Positions 14,697-23,325 of a stretch of 46,618 nucleotides of DNA are shown here, one piece after another (position 1 is the stretch's first letter; every line of letters begins with the position of its first letter). The notes under the pieces were generated by a model that ran no database searches, was not told where the DNA came from, and saw only the letters and a list, made by a program, of their open reading frames with translations. The DNA lies in the NCBI GenBank assembly GCA_031272265.1, contig JAISUD010000025.1, positions 1 to 46,618 of the forward strand. Reading direction: 5' to 3'. The stretch comes from Endomicrobium sp. Its GTDB lineage: Bacteria; Elusimicrobiota; Endomicrobiia; Endomicrobiales; Endomicrobiaceae. The position numbers were made by a program, and so were the translations under genes.

Positions 14697-15588
14697 CTAA
14701 TTCATTGATAAAAAAAGCGGTAGTTGATTGAATTCTTCAGTATCTACCGCTACTGAACTTATTAATTTAAAATCTTTGTCTCTAATAGTTCTTATTTGTC
14801 CAAAATATATGGATACAAAACAATTATTAATTTTTGTCTGTTTTGCATTTTCCGTATTCTTGACAGCGATCTTTACGTACTCTTCGTCTTGCTCTATACC
14901 GATATATTTTCTTCCTAGTTTGTTTGCAGCTACGGCTGTTGTCCCTGTTCCTATAAATGGATCAAGCACAATATCATCCTCGTCGCTGGTCATTAAAATT
15001 AATCTTTCTAAAAGCGGGATGGGAAGCTGGCATGGATGGTTGTCTCTTCTTTTCTTATGCGGGTATGTCGTTCCAAACATCGGAAACTAAAGGCCCAAAA
15101 CTGTGTGCTTGTACTTTCTTGCCTCCGTAATCTTTTAAAAACTCTTTACAGGCTCTACACTTAAGATGCGGCGCTCGTATATCAAAAAATTTGAAATCTT
15201 TATGTGATATAGACTTCGTGTAATACAAAATTCCGTAGTGAGTGGGTAATAGCGTTTTACCAAGAGGTGCTCCACCTGAATCCCAAGCGATCCAATGCTT
15301 AAAATACGCAATTTTGTTCAAATATTCTGCAAAATAAGAAAGCCAATGAGGTATATTGTGAATGAAAATTGCTCCTGAGAATTTTGTAACTCTTACCATT
15401 TCGCCAAGCCATTTATTACACCAATTTAAGTAATCTGATTTTTCTTTTGAATCTTCGTAATGATTGTATTTTTTCTTTAAATTAAAAGGTGGATCTGCGA
15501 AAGTTATGTCAATGGAATTGTCAGGTATTTGCTTTAGCACTTTTAAACAGTCTCCGTTAATAATATTGTTTAAAAATTTGTTTAACAT
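14697..15588 (-). pseudogene. Frameshifted type II DNA methyltransferase
   Basis: Two adjacent frames encode one beta-class (DPPF-first) DNA N4/N6 methyltransferase of about 295 residues. The first (15588-15055) has the catalytic motif ADPPFNL (motif IV), MVRVTKFSGAIFI and KHWIAWDSGG, and runs to VWNDIPA-stop. The second (open before 15080) resumes with HKKRRDNHPCQLP, a segment that normally follows VWxDI directly, and contains the SAM motif DPFIGTGTTAVAAN and KYIGIEQDEEYV. The junction is around 15060-15070 and has no long homopolymer (CATACCCGCATAAG), so a one-base indel is the likely cause. Both halves keep their motifs, implying a recent break. It follows a broken restriction endonuclease by 2 bases. 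Confidence 0.8.
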
Positions 15589-15590
15589 AG

Positions 15591-16311
15591 TTATTTGTTA
15601 TTAATAATATTTTTTAGTAGTTTTTCAAATCTATTCAATTCGTCTTTATGGAAGGTGAAAACATCTTCATAAGCTGCAACCATTCTTTTTAAATCATTTT
15701 TGCGAACATACCAGTCGATACCGTCAACAAATCCTATGAATTTAGCTTGTGGGTAATACGACTTAATAAGAGCGTCAATAGAAATCTCAGTTTTAGATTT
15801 ATCTCCCTGTCCTGACGAAGTCGTTGCCAAAAAAGAACTCTCAACGATAATTAATGGATTTTTCTTATTAGGAATTATAAAATCCATTGTTCTTTTGTTG
15901 AATGGAGTATTTTTAATCAGTTCGGTTAGATCGCCTTTTTCAAAGCTTATTTCAAGACGACTAAGGATTTCTTCAATCAGAATCTCCGGATTATTTTCTT
16001 TTTTTCCAGAATAACTGCCTTTTTCTTTATATCGTATGAGAGTGTCTATCATTTCGTGCAGTTCAAATTTTAATTTTGATATGCTTAGTTTTTTTAAGCT
16101 CAAATAATGGAATAATCTCTGTTAGAAATGGGACTGTTGAACCTTCAAAAAAGATGTTCACGATAGCTTTTCTGAAAAATTTGTTTTCTTTAATAAGTTT
16201 GTGGATTTTAAGAGTAGGCCATTCTTCTAAATTGTCTGCTTTTTCGTCGTTGGCCCATTTATTGGTGAAAAATGATAAATGGTTATTTGTTGTATTTCTT
16301 GAAATAATTGT
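15591..16311 (-). pseudogene. Frameshifted type II restriction endonuclease (DpnII-like)
   Basis: The main frame (from TTG 16103) encodes 170 residues with a PD-(D/E)xK-like core: MDFIIPNKKNPLIIVESSF followed by SGQGDKSKTEISI and GFVDGIDWYV. An upstream frame (16311 to about 16096, contains WANDEKADNLEEWPTLKIHK and FFEGSTVPFLTEIIPLFELKK) joins it exactly at a run of seven A (plus strand T7, 16089-16095). One gene of about 235 codons with a slippage frameshift is the natural reading. The upstream piece has no ATG, GTG or TTG and overlaps the end of the neighbouring endonuclease. The resemblance to DpnII-family enzymes is from motif order and is tentative. Its partner methylase is also frameshifted. 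Confidence 0.6.
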
Positions 16312-17059
16312 CTATTTCATCTCTCAATTCAATACCGACTTTTTCAAAACACTCTAATAAATCGTTATATGTGTTTTTGCCGCTTAAAAAATCCCAGAAC
16401 TCTTCAGCTATTTTTAGTTCATTTTCAATATCAAGCATTCCAGCTATTGTCCATCTGTCATAAGGCCTTGGAGCATAAGGATTATAAGGAATTGCTATCA
16501 ATGTGTTAATTTTAGCTTTTGGATTTTGTGCAAATATCGTTGCTACCCATTCCAGTAAAGTTCTTTTGAATTCTTTAAATCCGCCTTTATTAGGTTTTGC
16601 TGTTTTTAAATCAAAAAGAAATTTTTCTCCGTCAGATTTTTCAAGAAAAATATCTACTTTTGTAAGTTTGACTTTATGCATCTTACCTCTCTGAGATGCT
16701 TCCCTAATTCTTTCTATTTCATCTTTTTTATTGGGTTTGATATTTGCTGCAGATATATTATCAATAATATTTTGGATTTCCCTTTGAGCACCTTCGCTTA
16801 TTTCGCTTCCCACGTTTACTTGTTTTTTTGTTACATTAAAATTAGATTTTGCAAGTTCAAGAGCAATGGGCTCAAATATTGTAGTTCCAAAGTTTGTATT
16901 TAAAGAATGTATAAAAGAAAACAACGCTATCCTGTCTTTACCGAGCAATCTTGTATGAAACGGCATTGCGGCAGGTTCTGGTTTGTAATTGTCAAATTTA
17001 GTTCTAAGGCTTTTCTTTAAAATTTCTTTTATTTCAAATTTATAATTGTTATTTAGCAT
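16283..17059 (-). CDS. Type II restriction endonuclease, TdeIII-like
   Basis: A 258-residue cytoplasmic endonuclease. It begins with a helical domain containing MPFHTRLLGKDRIALFSFIH and TIFEPIALELAKSNF. It then has a PD-(D/E)xK-like core, KVDIFLEKSDGEKFLFDLKT, with the acidic residues and DLK in place, followed by NTLIAIPYNPYAPRPYDRW and a helical tail. This order matches the TdeIII family as I know it. Family enzymes act on GGNCC-type sites, but specificity here is inferred only. The frame is intact. The companion methylase lies 100 bases upstream on the same strand. The ribosome site is weak (AAAGATTAAATAAA). The end overlaps the broken endonuclease remnant. Confidence 0.72.
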   Translation of the reverse strand: MLNNNYKFEIKEILKKSLRTKFDNYKPEPAAMPFHTRLLGKDRIALFSFIHSLNTNFGTTIFEPIALELAKSNFNVTKKQVNVGSEISEGAQREIQNIIDNISAANIKPNKKDEIERIREASQRGKMHKVKLTKVDIFLEKSDGEKFLFDLKTAKPNKGGFKEFKRTLLEWVATIFAQNPKAKINTLIAIPYNPYAPRPYDRWTIAGMLDIENELKIAEEFWDFLSGKNTYNDLLECFEKVGIELRDEIDNYFKKYNK

Positions 17060-17159
17060 TTTATTTAATCTTTAAGTGTGTACCAGATAATTTTTTTGTG
17101 AACAGACCTATTCTTTAATCTAAAGGTATAGAAAGTTTTATAGCCTTATAAACAACATT

Positions 17160-18752
17160 TTAATTTTCTCTTAAATGAAAAATTGTTTCTGAATATGCGC
17201 CTTTGTCTTTTTCTGTGCGGTTAAGCACAGGTCGTTTAAAAGCGTTTACTATTTTCATTTTTGCTTTTTGCGCTATTTTAGGATATAGATTGTATTTATC
17301 GTTTGCTACAAGAAAGACGTTATAATTACTTTTTAAATATTTTTTGCAATTGTTTAACACTCTTGCTATGTCTTCTAAGTAATTTGTTTTAGCTTTTTTA
17401 CCTTGCCCTTTAAACAGCGGACCGATTTCAAATTCGTCGTTTCTTTTAAAGCCAAATATGTCGTAAGCGTAAGCGTGCTGCTCGTGGTAATCTATGAGAC
17501 CCACGTAGGGCGGACTTGAAAATATACCTGAAATCTTTTTTTCGTTTAATATATCCGCAAAAAGTTTATTCTTCTTGGAAAGCGCGTAGTCAATATCAAT
17601 TGTTCTTGAATCCCCTGTTAGACAATACTGGTAAGTATTTGTTTTTAATTTTGAAAAATCTTTTAGCCTTGCAATTGTGTCTTTTGAGTATGTTTTCCAC
17701 CATTTTACGATTGAAAATATAGGTTTACATATTTTCCCGTGCTTGGGACAATAATAAGTCTCCGATATAGGTTTTATGAGCGTCGCTAAATCAGAATGCG
17801 TAGTCGCCCTGCAGGAGCGCATAGCGCGGCTAAGGATTAAAACTAATATATTTTTATTGTTTAAGTCTTTTATTTTTTTTATTTCCTCAAAGATAAAGTT
17901 TATTTCATTAATAATATTTTTGAAATACCATTTATCTGTAAATGTTGCGGGATTGTTTTTAAACAGTTCCGCCTCGTATTTTGCCGTCAAATTTTTATAA
18001 ATAACCGAAAATTGCTTTTCTTTTTCTTGCCCGTAAGAATTTTCGTCTATGAGACTACATTTAATTTTACGCTTGAAATCGGGAACGGGAAAATATTTAT
18101 CATTAAAGTCTTTGAGTTTTTTAATCAGAATCTGCTCAAACTCAATGTTTTCTGCAAATTGGGAATTTGTAAGCAATTTTCCCGTGATATTTTTTATTTC
18201 TTTTTCCAACGAAATAACATCGTATGTGTTTATCTTGCAATTTGCAATAAAAGAGTTAAAAGCTGAAATATCTATTCCTATTGCGTTTATGCCGAGTTCG
18301 TTTGCTTGAGCGAGCGTTGTTCCGCTACCACAGAAAGGATCTAACACTATGTCTTCTTTTTTAAAAAACGTTTCTTTTTTAAGCTCATCAGTATGGCCAT
18401 CCAAAAAGTATTCAACGAGCTGAGGTATAAATTTGCCTTTGTAAGGGTGCAGTCTATGGATATGTTTTGTCGTATCCGATTCTTTTAAATTGTCAAATGA
18501 CAATTTCCAGTTTAAATCTTCGCCGAGTTTTTCTTTCCACGCGGTTTCTTTTGATTTATTTATGAAATTGTAATATTTTTCAAGGTCTGATTTTGATATT
18601 TGTGATGAGCCATTACTTCCGATTCTACGGATATGTCCATACTGGATAAGATAAGAAATATTTGAAGTTGTTATTTCTTTACCTAAATAATTAGAAGCCC
18701 ATAGGCTGGCTTCTTTGATAGTTAAGCACTTTGAAGCTGTTTTTTTTTGCAT
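17160..18752 (-). CDS. DNA methyltransferase (SPPY type) with N-terminal helix-turn-helix
   Basis: A protein of about 530 residues. The first 65 residues look like an excisionase-type helix-turn-helix (TIKEASLWASNYLG...YGHIRRIG). Next come HRLHPYKGKFIPQLVEYFL and the SAM motif VLDPFCGSGTTLAQANELG (about residue 145). The catalytic SPPYVGLIDYHEQHAYAY lies near 415, and KYLKSNYNVFLVANDKY follows. SPPY suggests N4-cytosine methylation. The order, SAM motif before the catalytic motif, differs from the beta-type enzyme next door. ATG 18752 is followed by CAAAAAAAAACA (nine A), a slippage-prone run within the first four codons. A TTG at 18773 in frame is an alternative start; neither has a clear ribosome site. 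It is presumably cognate to the TdeIII-like endonuclease. Confidence 0.8.
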   Translation of the reverse strand: MQKKTASKCLTIKEASLWASNYLGKEITTSNISYLIQYGHIRRIGSNGSSQISKSDLEKYYNFINKSKETAWKEKLGEDLNWKLSFDNLKESDTTKHIHRLHPYKGKFIPQLVEYFLDGHTDELKKETFFKKEDIVLDPFCGSGTTLAQANELGINAIGIDISAFNSFIANCKINTYDVISLEKEIKNITGKLLTNSQFAENIEFEQILIKKLKDFNDKYFPVPDFKRKIKCSLIDENSYGQEKEKQFSVIYKNLTAKYEAELFKNNPATFTDKWYFKNIINEINFIFEEIKKIKDLNNKNILVLILSRAMRSCRATTHSDLATLIKPISETYYCPKHGKICKPIFSIVKWWKTYSKDTIARLKDFSKLKTNTYQYCLTGDSRTIDIDYALSKKNKLFADILNEKKISGIFSSPPYVGLIDYHEQHAYAYDIFGFKRNDEFEIGPLFKGQGKKAKTNYLEDIARVLNNCKKYLKSNYNVFLVANDKYNLYPKIAQKAKMKIVNAFKRPVLNRTEKDKGAYSETIFHLREN

Positions 18753-18773
18753 AGAATAATTTGAAAAATTCAA

Positions 18774-19335
18774 GCTGCCGGCACGCGTTTGATAAATATA
18801 ACTAACGCCGAAAAATTTATATATACGCCTAATACTAACTTTTTGAAAATTCTAGTTCACATAATCCTAATCTTGAATTTTTATTTTTACGTTTTATTTA
18901 ATCATACTATAAATTTGGTTAGTAAGTAAATTAATTAAATTATGTTATGGTGTGGTTAAAATTAGCATTTGCACGTTTTGTTTCTGGCAAAAATCAAGTC
19001 TTTCCAGCCATTTCGTCAAAAACTCTCTGGGCCATTCACATTTTCTGGTTATCTGATTGTCCGACAATACTTGTGTTTTCTACAACGAACCTGTCTGAAA
19101 ACACCTTTTACAAAAACTGTTCTCGAATTATTACGCTTCATGCTATTATCTCTATTCTCAAAATTTCATAAATATTATTAATTTTTCAATAATTCAAAGA
19201 TTTTTATGAACTTTATAAATTTCGTAAAAATCCGGTGAGTGCAACTGGGAATAAAACCAAGAATGAATATTAAAATAATTTACAAATTTGCGTTTGTAAA
19301 GAATATTTGTTAGTTATATTGTTTAGGAATGCAGA
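18774..19335. other. Divergent intergenic region with a possible relic
   Basis: This is the region between the methylase (minus) and folK (plus). Around 18957-19180 the minus strand shows short, coherent but stop-broken pieces (VVENTSIVGQSDNQ, MAQRVFDEMAGKT, FLPETKRANANFNHT), suggesting an old decayed gene. The plus-strand frames there lack start sites. The remainder is AT-rich; promoters for both flanking genes must lie here but no consensus pair stands out. Confidence 0.35.
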
Positions 19336-19857
19336 ATGAAAAGCGTATATTTGAGTTTAGGATCAAACGTAGGAAATAGAACGGAAAATATCGTTTTTGC
19401 TTTGTCTTTTTTGCAGAGCAGCGGGTTTGTAAACATCAAGAGAATATCTTCTTTTTACAAGACGTCTCCCATAGGGCCGAAGCAAAGAGATTTTTATAAT
19501 ATTGTGATTAAGGCACAAACAGATTTGGGTCCGTCTGAACTGCTTTTGCTTATAAAGCACGTGGAACGTATTTCTGGCCGGGAAAAAACTATAAGATGGG
19601 GACCTCGTATTGTTGATATTGATATACTGTTTTTCGGCAGAGAAATTATTAACGCTCAAATTATTGCGGATACTAAATTTGGATTAGTCATTCCTCATAA
19701 GGAAATACAAAACAGGTTGTTTGTTTTAGTTCCGTTATGCGAAATAGGCTGTAATTTTGTTCATCCTGTTTTTAGGCGGAGAATAAGTGGTATTCTATAT
19801 GATAAATCATTGACACTTAAGTGCCAAAAGGTTAGAATTATATATCAGGTGTGTTAA
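19336..19857 (+). CDS. folK: 6-hydroxymethyl-7,8-dihydropterin pyrophosphokinase
   Basis: This 173-residue HPPK transfers pyrophosphate from ATP to 6-hydroxymethyl-dihydropterin, the step just before dihydropteroate synthase. The start [19 protein letters not shown], the loop [10 protein letters not shown], and the metal/ATP site [13 protein letters not shown] with its two Asp, then [20 protein letters not shown], match the family in order. It ends with about 35 less conserved residues. It begins the folK-panB-panC-nadB string; panB follows after 7 bases. The partner folate genes folE and folP are at 35600 and 36263, so the pathway is split over two operons. Confidence 0.96.
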   Translation: MKSVYLSLGSNVGNRTENIVFALSFLQSSGFVNIKRISSFYKTSPIGPKQRDFYNIVIKAQTDLGPSELLLLIKHVERISGREKTIRWGPRIVDIDILFFGREIINAQIIADTKFGLVIPHKEIQNRLFVLVPLCEIGCNFVHPVFRRRISGILYDKSLTLKCQKVRIIYQVC

Positions 19858-19864
19858 CAGAGGA

Positions 19865-20710
19865 ATGAAGTTGAGTGTCAGCGACGGGGGAAGTGTAACG
19901 GATTTTCAAATGAATAAAAAAACGGTTTCAACAATTTTAGAGAAAAAACACGCTAATGAAAAAATAACAATGCTTACTTGTTATGACTATGTTACTGCCA
20001 AACTTATTTCTTCGCAGGGGATAGATATAATATTGGTGGGAGATTCTTTAGGCAATGTAAAACTAGGCTATGAAAATACTCTTTACGTTACCCTTGAAGA
20101 TATGATATACCACACAAAATCCGTAAAAAGGGGCAACAACGGGGCTTTACTTGTTACCGATATGCCGTTTATGTCTTATGAGATAACTGTCGAAGATGCT
20201 GTTAAAAATGCGGCCAGGATTATTAAAGAAGGCGGCGCGGAAGCGGTAAAAGTTGAGGGAGGAATTGAAATTGCAGATAAGATTAAAGCAATTTCAAACG
20301 CGAAAATTCCTGTTGTAGGGCATTTAGGGTTTACTCCTCAGGCGATAAATAAAATCGGTGGATTTAAAATTCAGGGAAGAACGGAAGATAAGTATGATAA
20401 GCTAGTTGAAGACGCTAAAGCGCTAGAAAAAGCCGGCGTATTTGCAGTCGTTTTAGAGGCAGTTCCCGAGCGTCTTGCCGAAGAGGTTACCCGATGCTTG
20501 GAAATTCCTACTATAGGTATAGGAGCAGGGCGTTATTGTGACGGACAAGTTTTAGTTATTGATGATATGCTTGGCATGTTTACTGATTTTACGCCTAAGT
20601 TTGTAAAAAAATATGCAAATCTCAGCGAGGTAATAAAAACGGCGGTTAGAGATTATATAGACGAAGTAAAAGAGGGAAAATTTCCACAAGAGGGGAACAT
20701 TTATAAATGA
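19865..20710 (+). CDS. panB: 3-methyl-2-oxobutanoate hydroxymethyltransferase
   Basis: A 281-residue TIM-barrel enzyme making ketopantoate from 2-oxoisovalerate and methylene-tetrahydrofolate. Family motifs are present: [76 protein letters not shown]. The start is uncertain. ATG 19865 lies only 1 base after AGAGGA; TTG 19871 has better spacing to the same site; ATG 19910 matches where most family members begin but has its purine run 17 bases away. The stop overlaps the panC start (ATGA), so the two are translationally coupled. The enzyme supplies AspB/PanC branch precursor for coenzyme A. Confidence 0.95.
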   Translation: MKLSVSDGGSVTDFQMNKKTVSTILEKKHANEKITMLTCYDYVTAKLISSQGIDIILVGDSLGNVKLGYENTLYVTLEDMIYHTKSVKRGNNGALLVTDMPFMSYEITVEDAVKNAARIIKEGGAEAVKVEGGIEIADKIKAISNAKIPVVGHLGFTPQAINKIGGFKIQGRTEDKYDKLVEDAKALEKAGVFAVVLEAVPERLAEEVTRCLEIPTIGIGAGRYCDGQVLVIDDMLGMFTDFTPKFVKKYANLSEVIKTAVRDYIDEVKEGKFPQEGNIYK

Positions 20711-21561
20711 GAATTGTTAAAAGTGCCTCGCTTATGCAAAAGATTGCTTTAGAACATATTAAAAACGGTGACGAAATTGGGCTTGTTCCTACGATGGGCG
20801 CTTTACACGACGGTCACGCCTCTTTAATTGCGAGATCTGAAAAGAACGATGATATTACTATAGTGTCAATTTTTGTAAATCCTACACAATTCGGCCCTAA
20901 GGAAGACTATTTAAAATATCCGAGAACTGTTAAGGAAGATCTGGAGATATGTAAAGAAAATCATGTGGATTATGTTTTTATGCCGTCGGTAAACGATATG
21001 TTTCCGGCAGAGCATAAAACTTTTATAGAAGTAAAAATTTTGCAGGATATTTTGTGCGGAAAATTCAGACAGGATCATTTCAGAGGTGTTGTTACAGTAG
21101 TAGCGAAACTTTTTAATATATCGTGCGCCGACAGAAGCTATTTCGGAATGAAGGATTTTCAGCAGCTTAAAATCGTAGAAAGAATGGTTAAGGACTTAAA
21201 TTTTAAAATTAAAATTATTCCGTGTCCTATAATAAGAGAAAAAAGCGGTCTTGCTATTTCAAGTAGAAATTCTTATTTGAGCGCTAAAGAGAAAAAGTCA
21301 AGCGAGAATATCTCTAGAATTTTAAGGGAAGCATCGGAAGACTTTAAGACTAAAAATTTGAGTTTTGTTAAAAGGAGTGCGTTAAACAAGCTCAAGAAAA
21401 TACCGGGCAGCAAAATTGATTATGCTGAAATTGTGAATTTCAGCGATTTGTCATTTGCGGATAAAAATACGGAAAAAGCAGTTTTCGCGGTAGCTATATG
21501 GATAGGAAAAACAAGACTTATAGATAATTTTGTAATGCTTAAACAAACTCAAAATATATGA
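20707..21561 (+). CDS. panC: Pantoate-beta-alanine ligase
   Basis: A 284-residue ATP-dependent ligase forming pantothenate from pantoate and beta-alanine. It has the nucleotide-binding [15 protein letters not shown], the substrate segment [39 protein letters not shown] and the KMSKS-like SSRNSYLS. The N- and C-terminal domains are full length. It overlaps panB by 4 bases and nadB by 4 bases. panD (aspartate decarboxylase) and panE are not in this window, so beta-alanine and pantoate sources must be elsewhere or imported. Confidence 0.97.
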   Translation: MRIVKSASLMQKIALEHIKNGDEIGLVPTMGALHDGHASLIARSEKNDDITIVSIFVNPTQFGPKEDYLKYPRTVKEDLEICKENHVDYVFMPSVNDMFPAEHKTFIEVKILQDILCGKFRQDHFRGVVTVVAKLFNISCADRSYFGMKDFQQLKIVERMVKDLNFKIKIIPCPIIREKSGLAISSRNSYLSAKEKKSSENISRILREASEDFKTKNLSFVKRSALNKLKKIPGSKIDYAEIVNFSDLSFADKNTEKAVFAVAIWIGKTRLIDNFVMLKQTQNI

Positions 21562-23126
21562 CAAATATAAAGTCGGATTATTTAGTTGTAGGAAGTGGTT
21601 TAGCGGGACTTAGTTTAGCATTGAAAGCGTCAAATAACGGGAGTGTCTCTTTAATTACTAAAAAGAAAATGTTTGATTCTGCTACAGGGAAAGCGCAAGG
21701 TGGTATTGCGTGCGTTAGTGAAAAATCTGATTCTTTTGAAGCGCATATACGCGATACGATAGTTTCAGGGGCGGGGCTTTGCGACGAACAAATGGTTGAA
21801 AGAATGGTTTTTGAAGCTCCAGAAAGAATAAAAGAGCTTATATCTTTAGGTGTTAATTTCAGCAAGAAAGATTGTTCTGACGCGAAGTTTGAGCTTGCTC
21901 TTGAGGGTGGACATAGTAAAAGAAGGATTCTTCACGCCGGAGATATTACAGGAAACGAAATAGAACATGTTTTGATAGGGAATATAAGAAAACATAAGAA
22001 TATAGTAGTCTATGAGAATCATATAGCGGTAGATTTGATTTTAGATGATGGTAAAATGTGTCGTGGTGCATATGTTTTTGATAGTGAAAATAACAATGTG
22101 GAAGTTTTTGAGGCGAAAGTAACAGCTTTGGCTTGCGGAGGAGCCGGTAGGGCATATTTGTACACTTCAAATCCCGATATTGCTACTGGGGACGCGGTAG
22201 CAATGGCTTATAGGATCGGGGCGGATATTGAAAATATGGAATTCGTGCAGTTCCATCCGACTTGTTTGTATAACAGAGAAACCGTGTCTTTTCTGATATC
22301 TGAAGCGATTCGCGGGGAGGGTGGCATTTTAAAGCTTAAAAATGGCGAAACGTTTATGGATAAGTACAGTCCTTTAAAAGAACTTGCTGCACGTGACATC
22401 GTAGCAAGAGCGATAAATAACGAGTTGAAAGTCAGAAAAGAGAATTTTGTTTATTTAGATATTACCGCGAGGAGCAGAGATTTTCTTACGAAAAGATTTC
22501 CAAATATCTATTTGGAATGTCTTAAATGCGGCATAGATATTTCAAAAGATATGATCCCAGTGATTCCTGCGGCGCATTTCTTCTGCGGGGGCATTGCAAT
22601 AGACGAAAACGGAAGGACAAGCATTAAAAATCTATATGCGCTGGGAGAGACAGCGTGTTCCGGAGTACACGGAGCGAACAGACTTGCTTCAAACTCTATG
22701 CTTGAATGTATTGTTTATGCGGAGAGAGTATATAAAGATTCGTTGCAGTTTTTGGGGAAAGAATATTCAAGAGTCGACTTTAAGTTTACTAGAAATATTA
22801 TAACAAGCAAACGTGATATTTTTATGAGCGGTTGGGAAGAAGTTAGGCAACTGACGTGGAGTCATTTAGGTATTTCTCGCTCTAATGAAAAACTTTTGGA
22901 AGCAAAAAGAAGAATAGGTGTTTTGAAAAGCGAAATAGAACAATATTTTGAGGAAGATTGTTTTGCCGTAAATGAAGTTGAACTGAGAAACGTAGTGTTT
23001 ATATCCGAAATGATTGTGTCTTCTGCAATAAATAGGAAAGAAAGCAGAGGAGCGCATTTTAATACGGATTATCCTTTCATGTTACCTGAAGCTAAGAATA
23101 CGATAATAAATATAAATACAAAATAA
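21558..23126 (+). CDS. nadB: L-aspartate oxidase
   Basis: This 522-residue flavoenzyme oxidises aspartate to iminoaspartate, the first step of NAD synthesis. In anaerobes fumarate can serve as the acceptor. The FAD-binding VVGSGLAGLSLALKA opens the protein. ATGKAQGGIACV, GGHSKRRILHAGDITG, EFVQFHPTC, EAIRGEGG, PAAHFFCGGIAID and GVHGANRLASNSMLECIVYAER are the family blocks. The C-terminal helical domain is present. The start overlaps the panC stop (ATGA). nadA and nadC are not in the window. Succinate dehydrogenase/fumarate reductase flavoproteins are related, but the HGANRLASNS block and length fit NadB. Confidence 0.95.
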   Translation: MTNIKSDYLVVGSGLAGLSLALKASNNGSVSLITKKKMFDSATGKAQGGIACVSEKSDSFEAHIRDTIVSGAGLCDEQMVERMVFEAPERIKELISLGVNFSKKDCSDAKFELALEGGHSKRRILHAGDITGNEIEHVLIGNIRKHKNIVVYENHIAVDLILDDGKMCRGAYVFDSENNNVEVFEAKVTALACGGAGRAYLYTSNPDIATGDAVAMAYRIGADIENMEFVQFHPTCLYNRETVSFLISEAIRGEGGILKLKNGETFMDKYSPLKELAARDIVARAINNELKVRKENFVYLDITARSRDFLTKRFPNIYLECLKCGIDISKDMIPVIPAAHFFCGGIAIDENGRTSIKNLYALGETACSGVHGANRLASNSMLECIVYAERVYKDSLQFLGKEYSRVDFKFTRNIITSKRDIFMSGWEEVRQLTWSHLGISRSNEKLLEAKRRIGVLKSEIEQYFEEDCFAVNEVELRNVVFISEMIVSSAINRKESRGAHFNTDYPFMLPEAKNTIININTK

Positions 23127-23325
23127 AGCAAAGTATTTTAAATCAGTAGTCTTAAATTAGAAATGAAGTTAGTTGTAATGTGCAGTGCTTGCTGGTTACA
23201 GAAGTGAAAATTCAGTAACGGGAAAGCTATTTGTGTCGTCGTTATGTTTGAAAGCGGACAAACGGTAAAAAAGGTGAAATTATTTCAAGTTAAATTTGTA
23301 TGACGCAGCGAAAGAAGGAAAAGAT

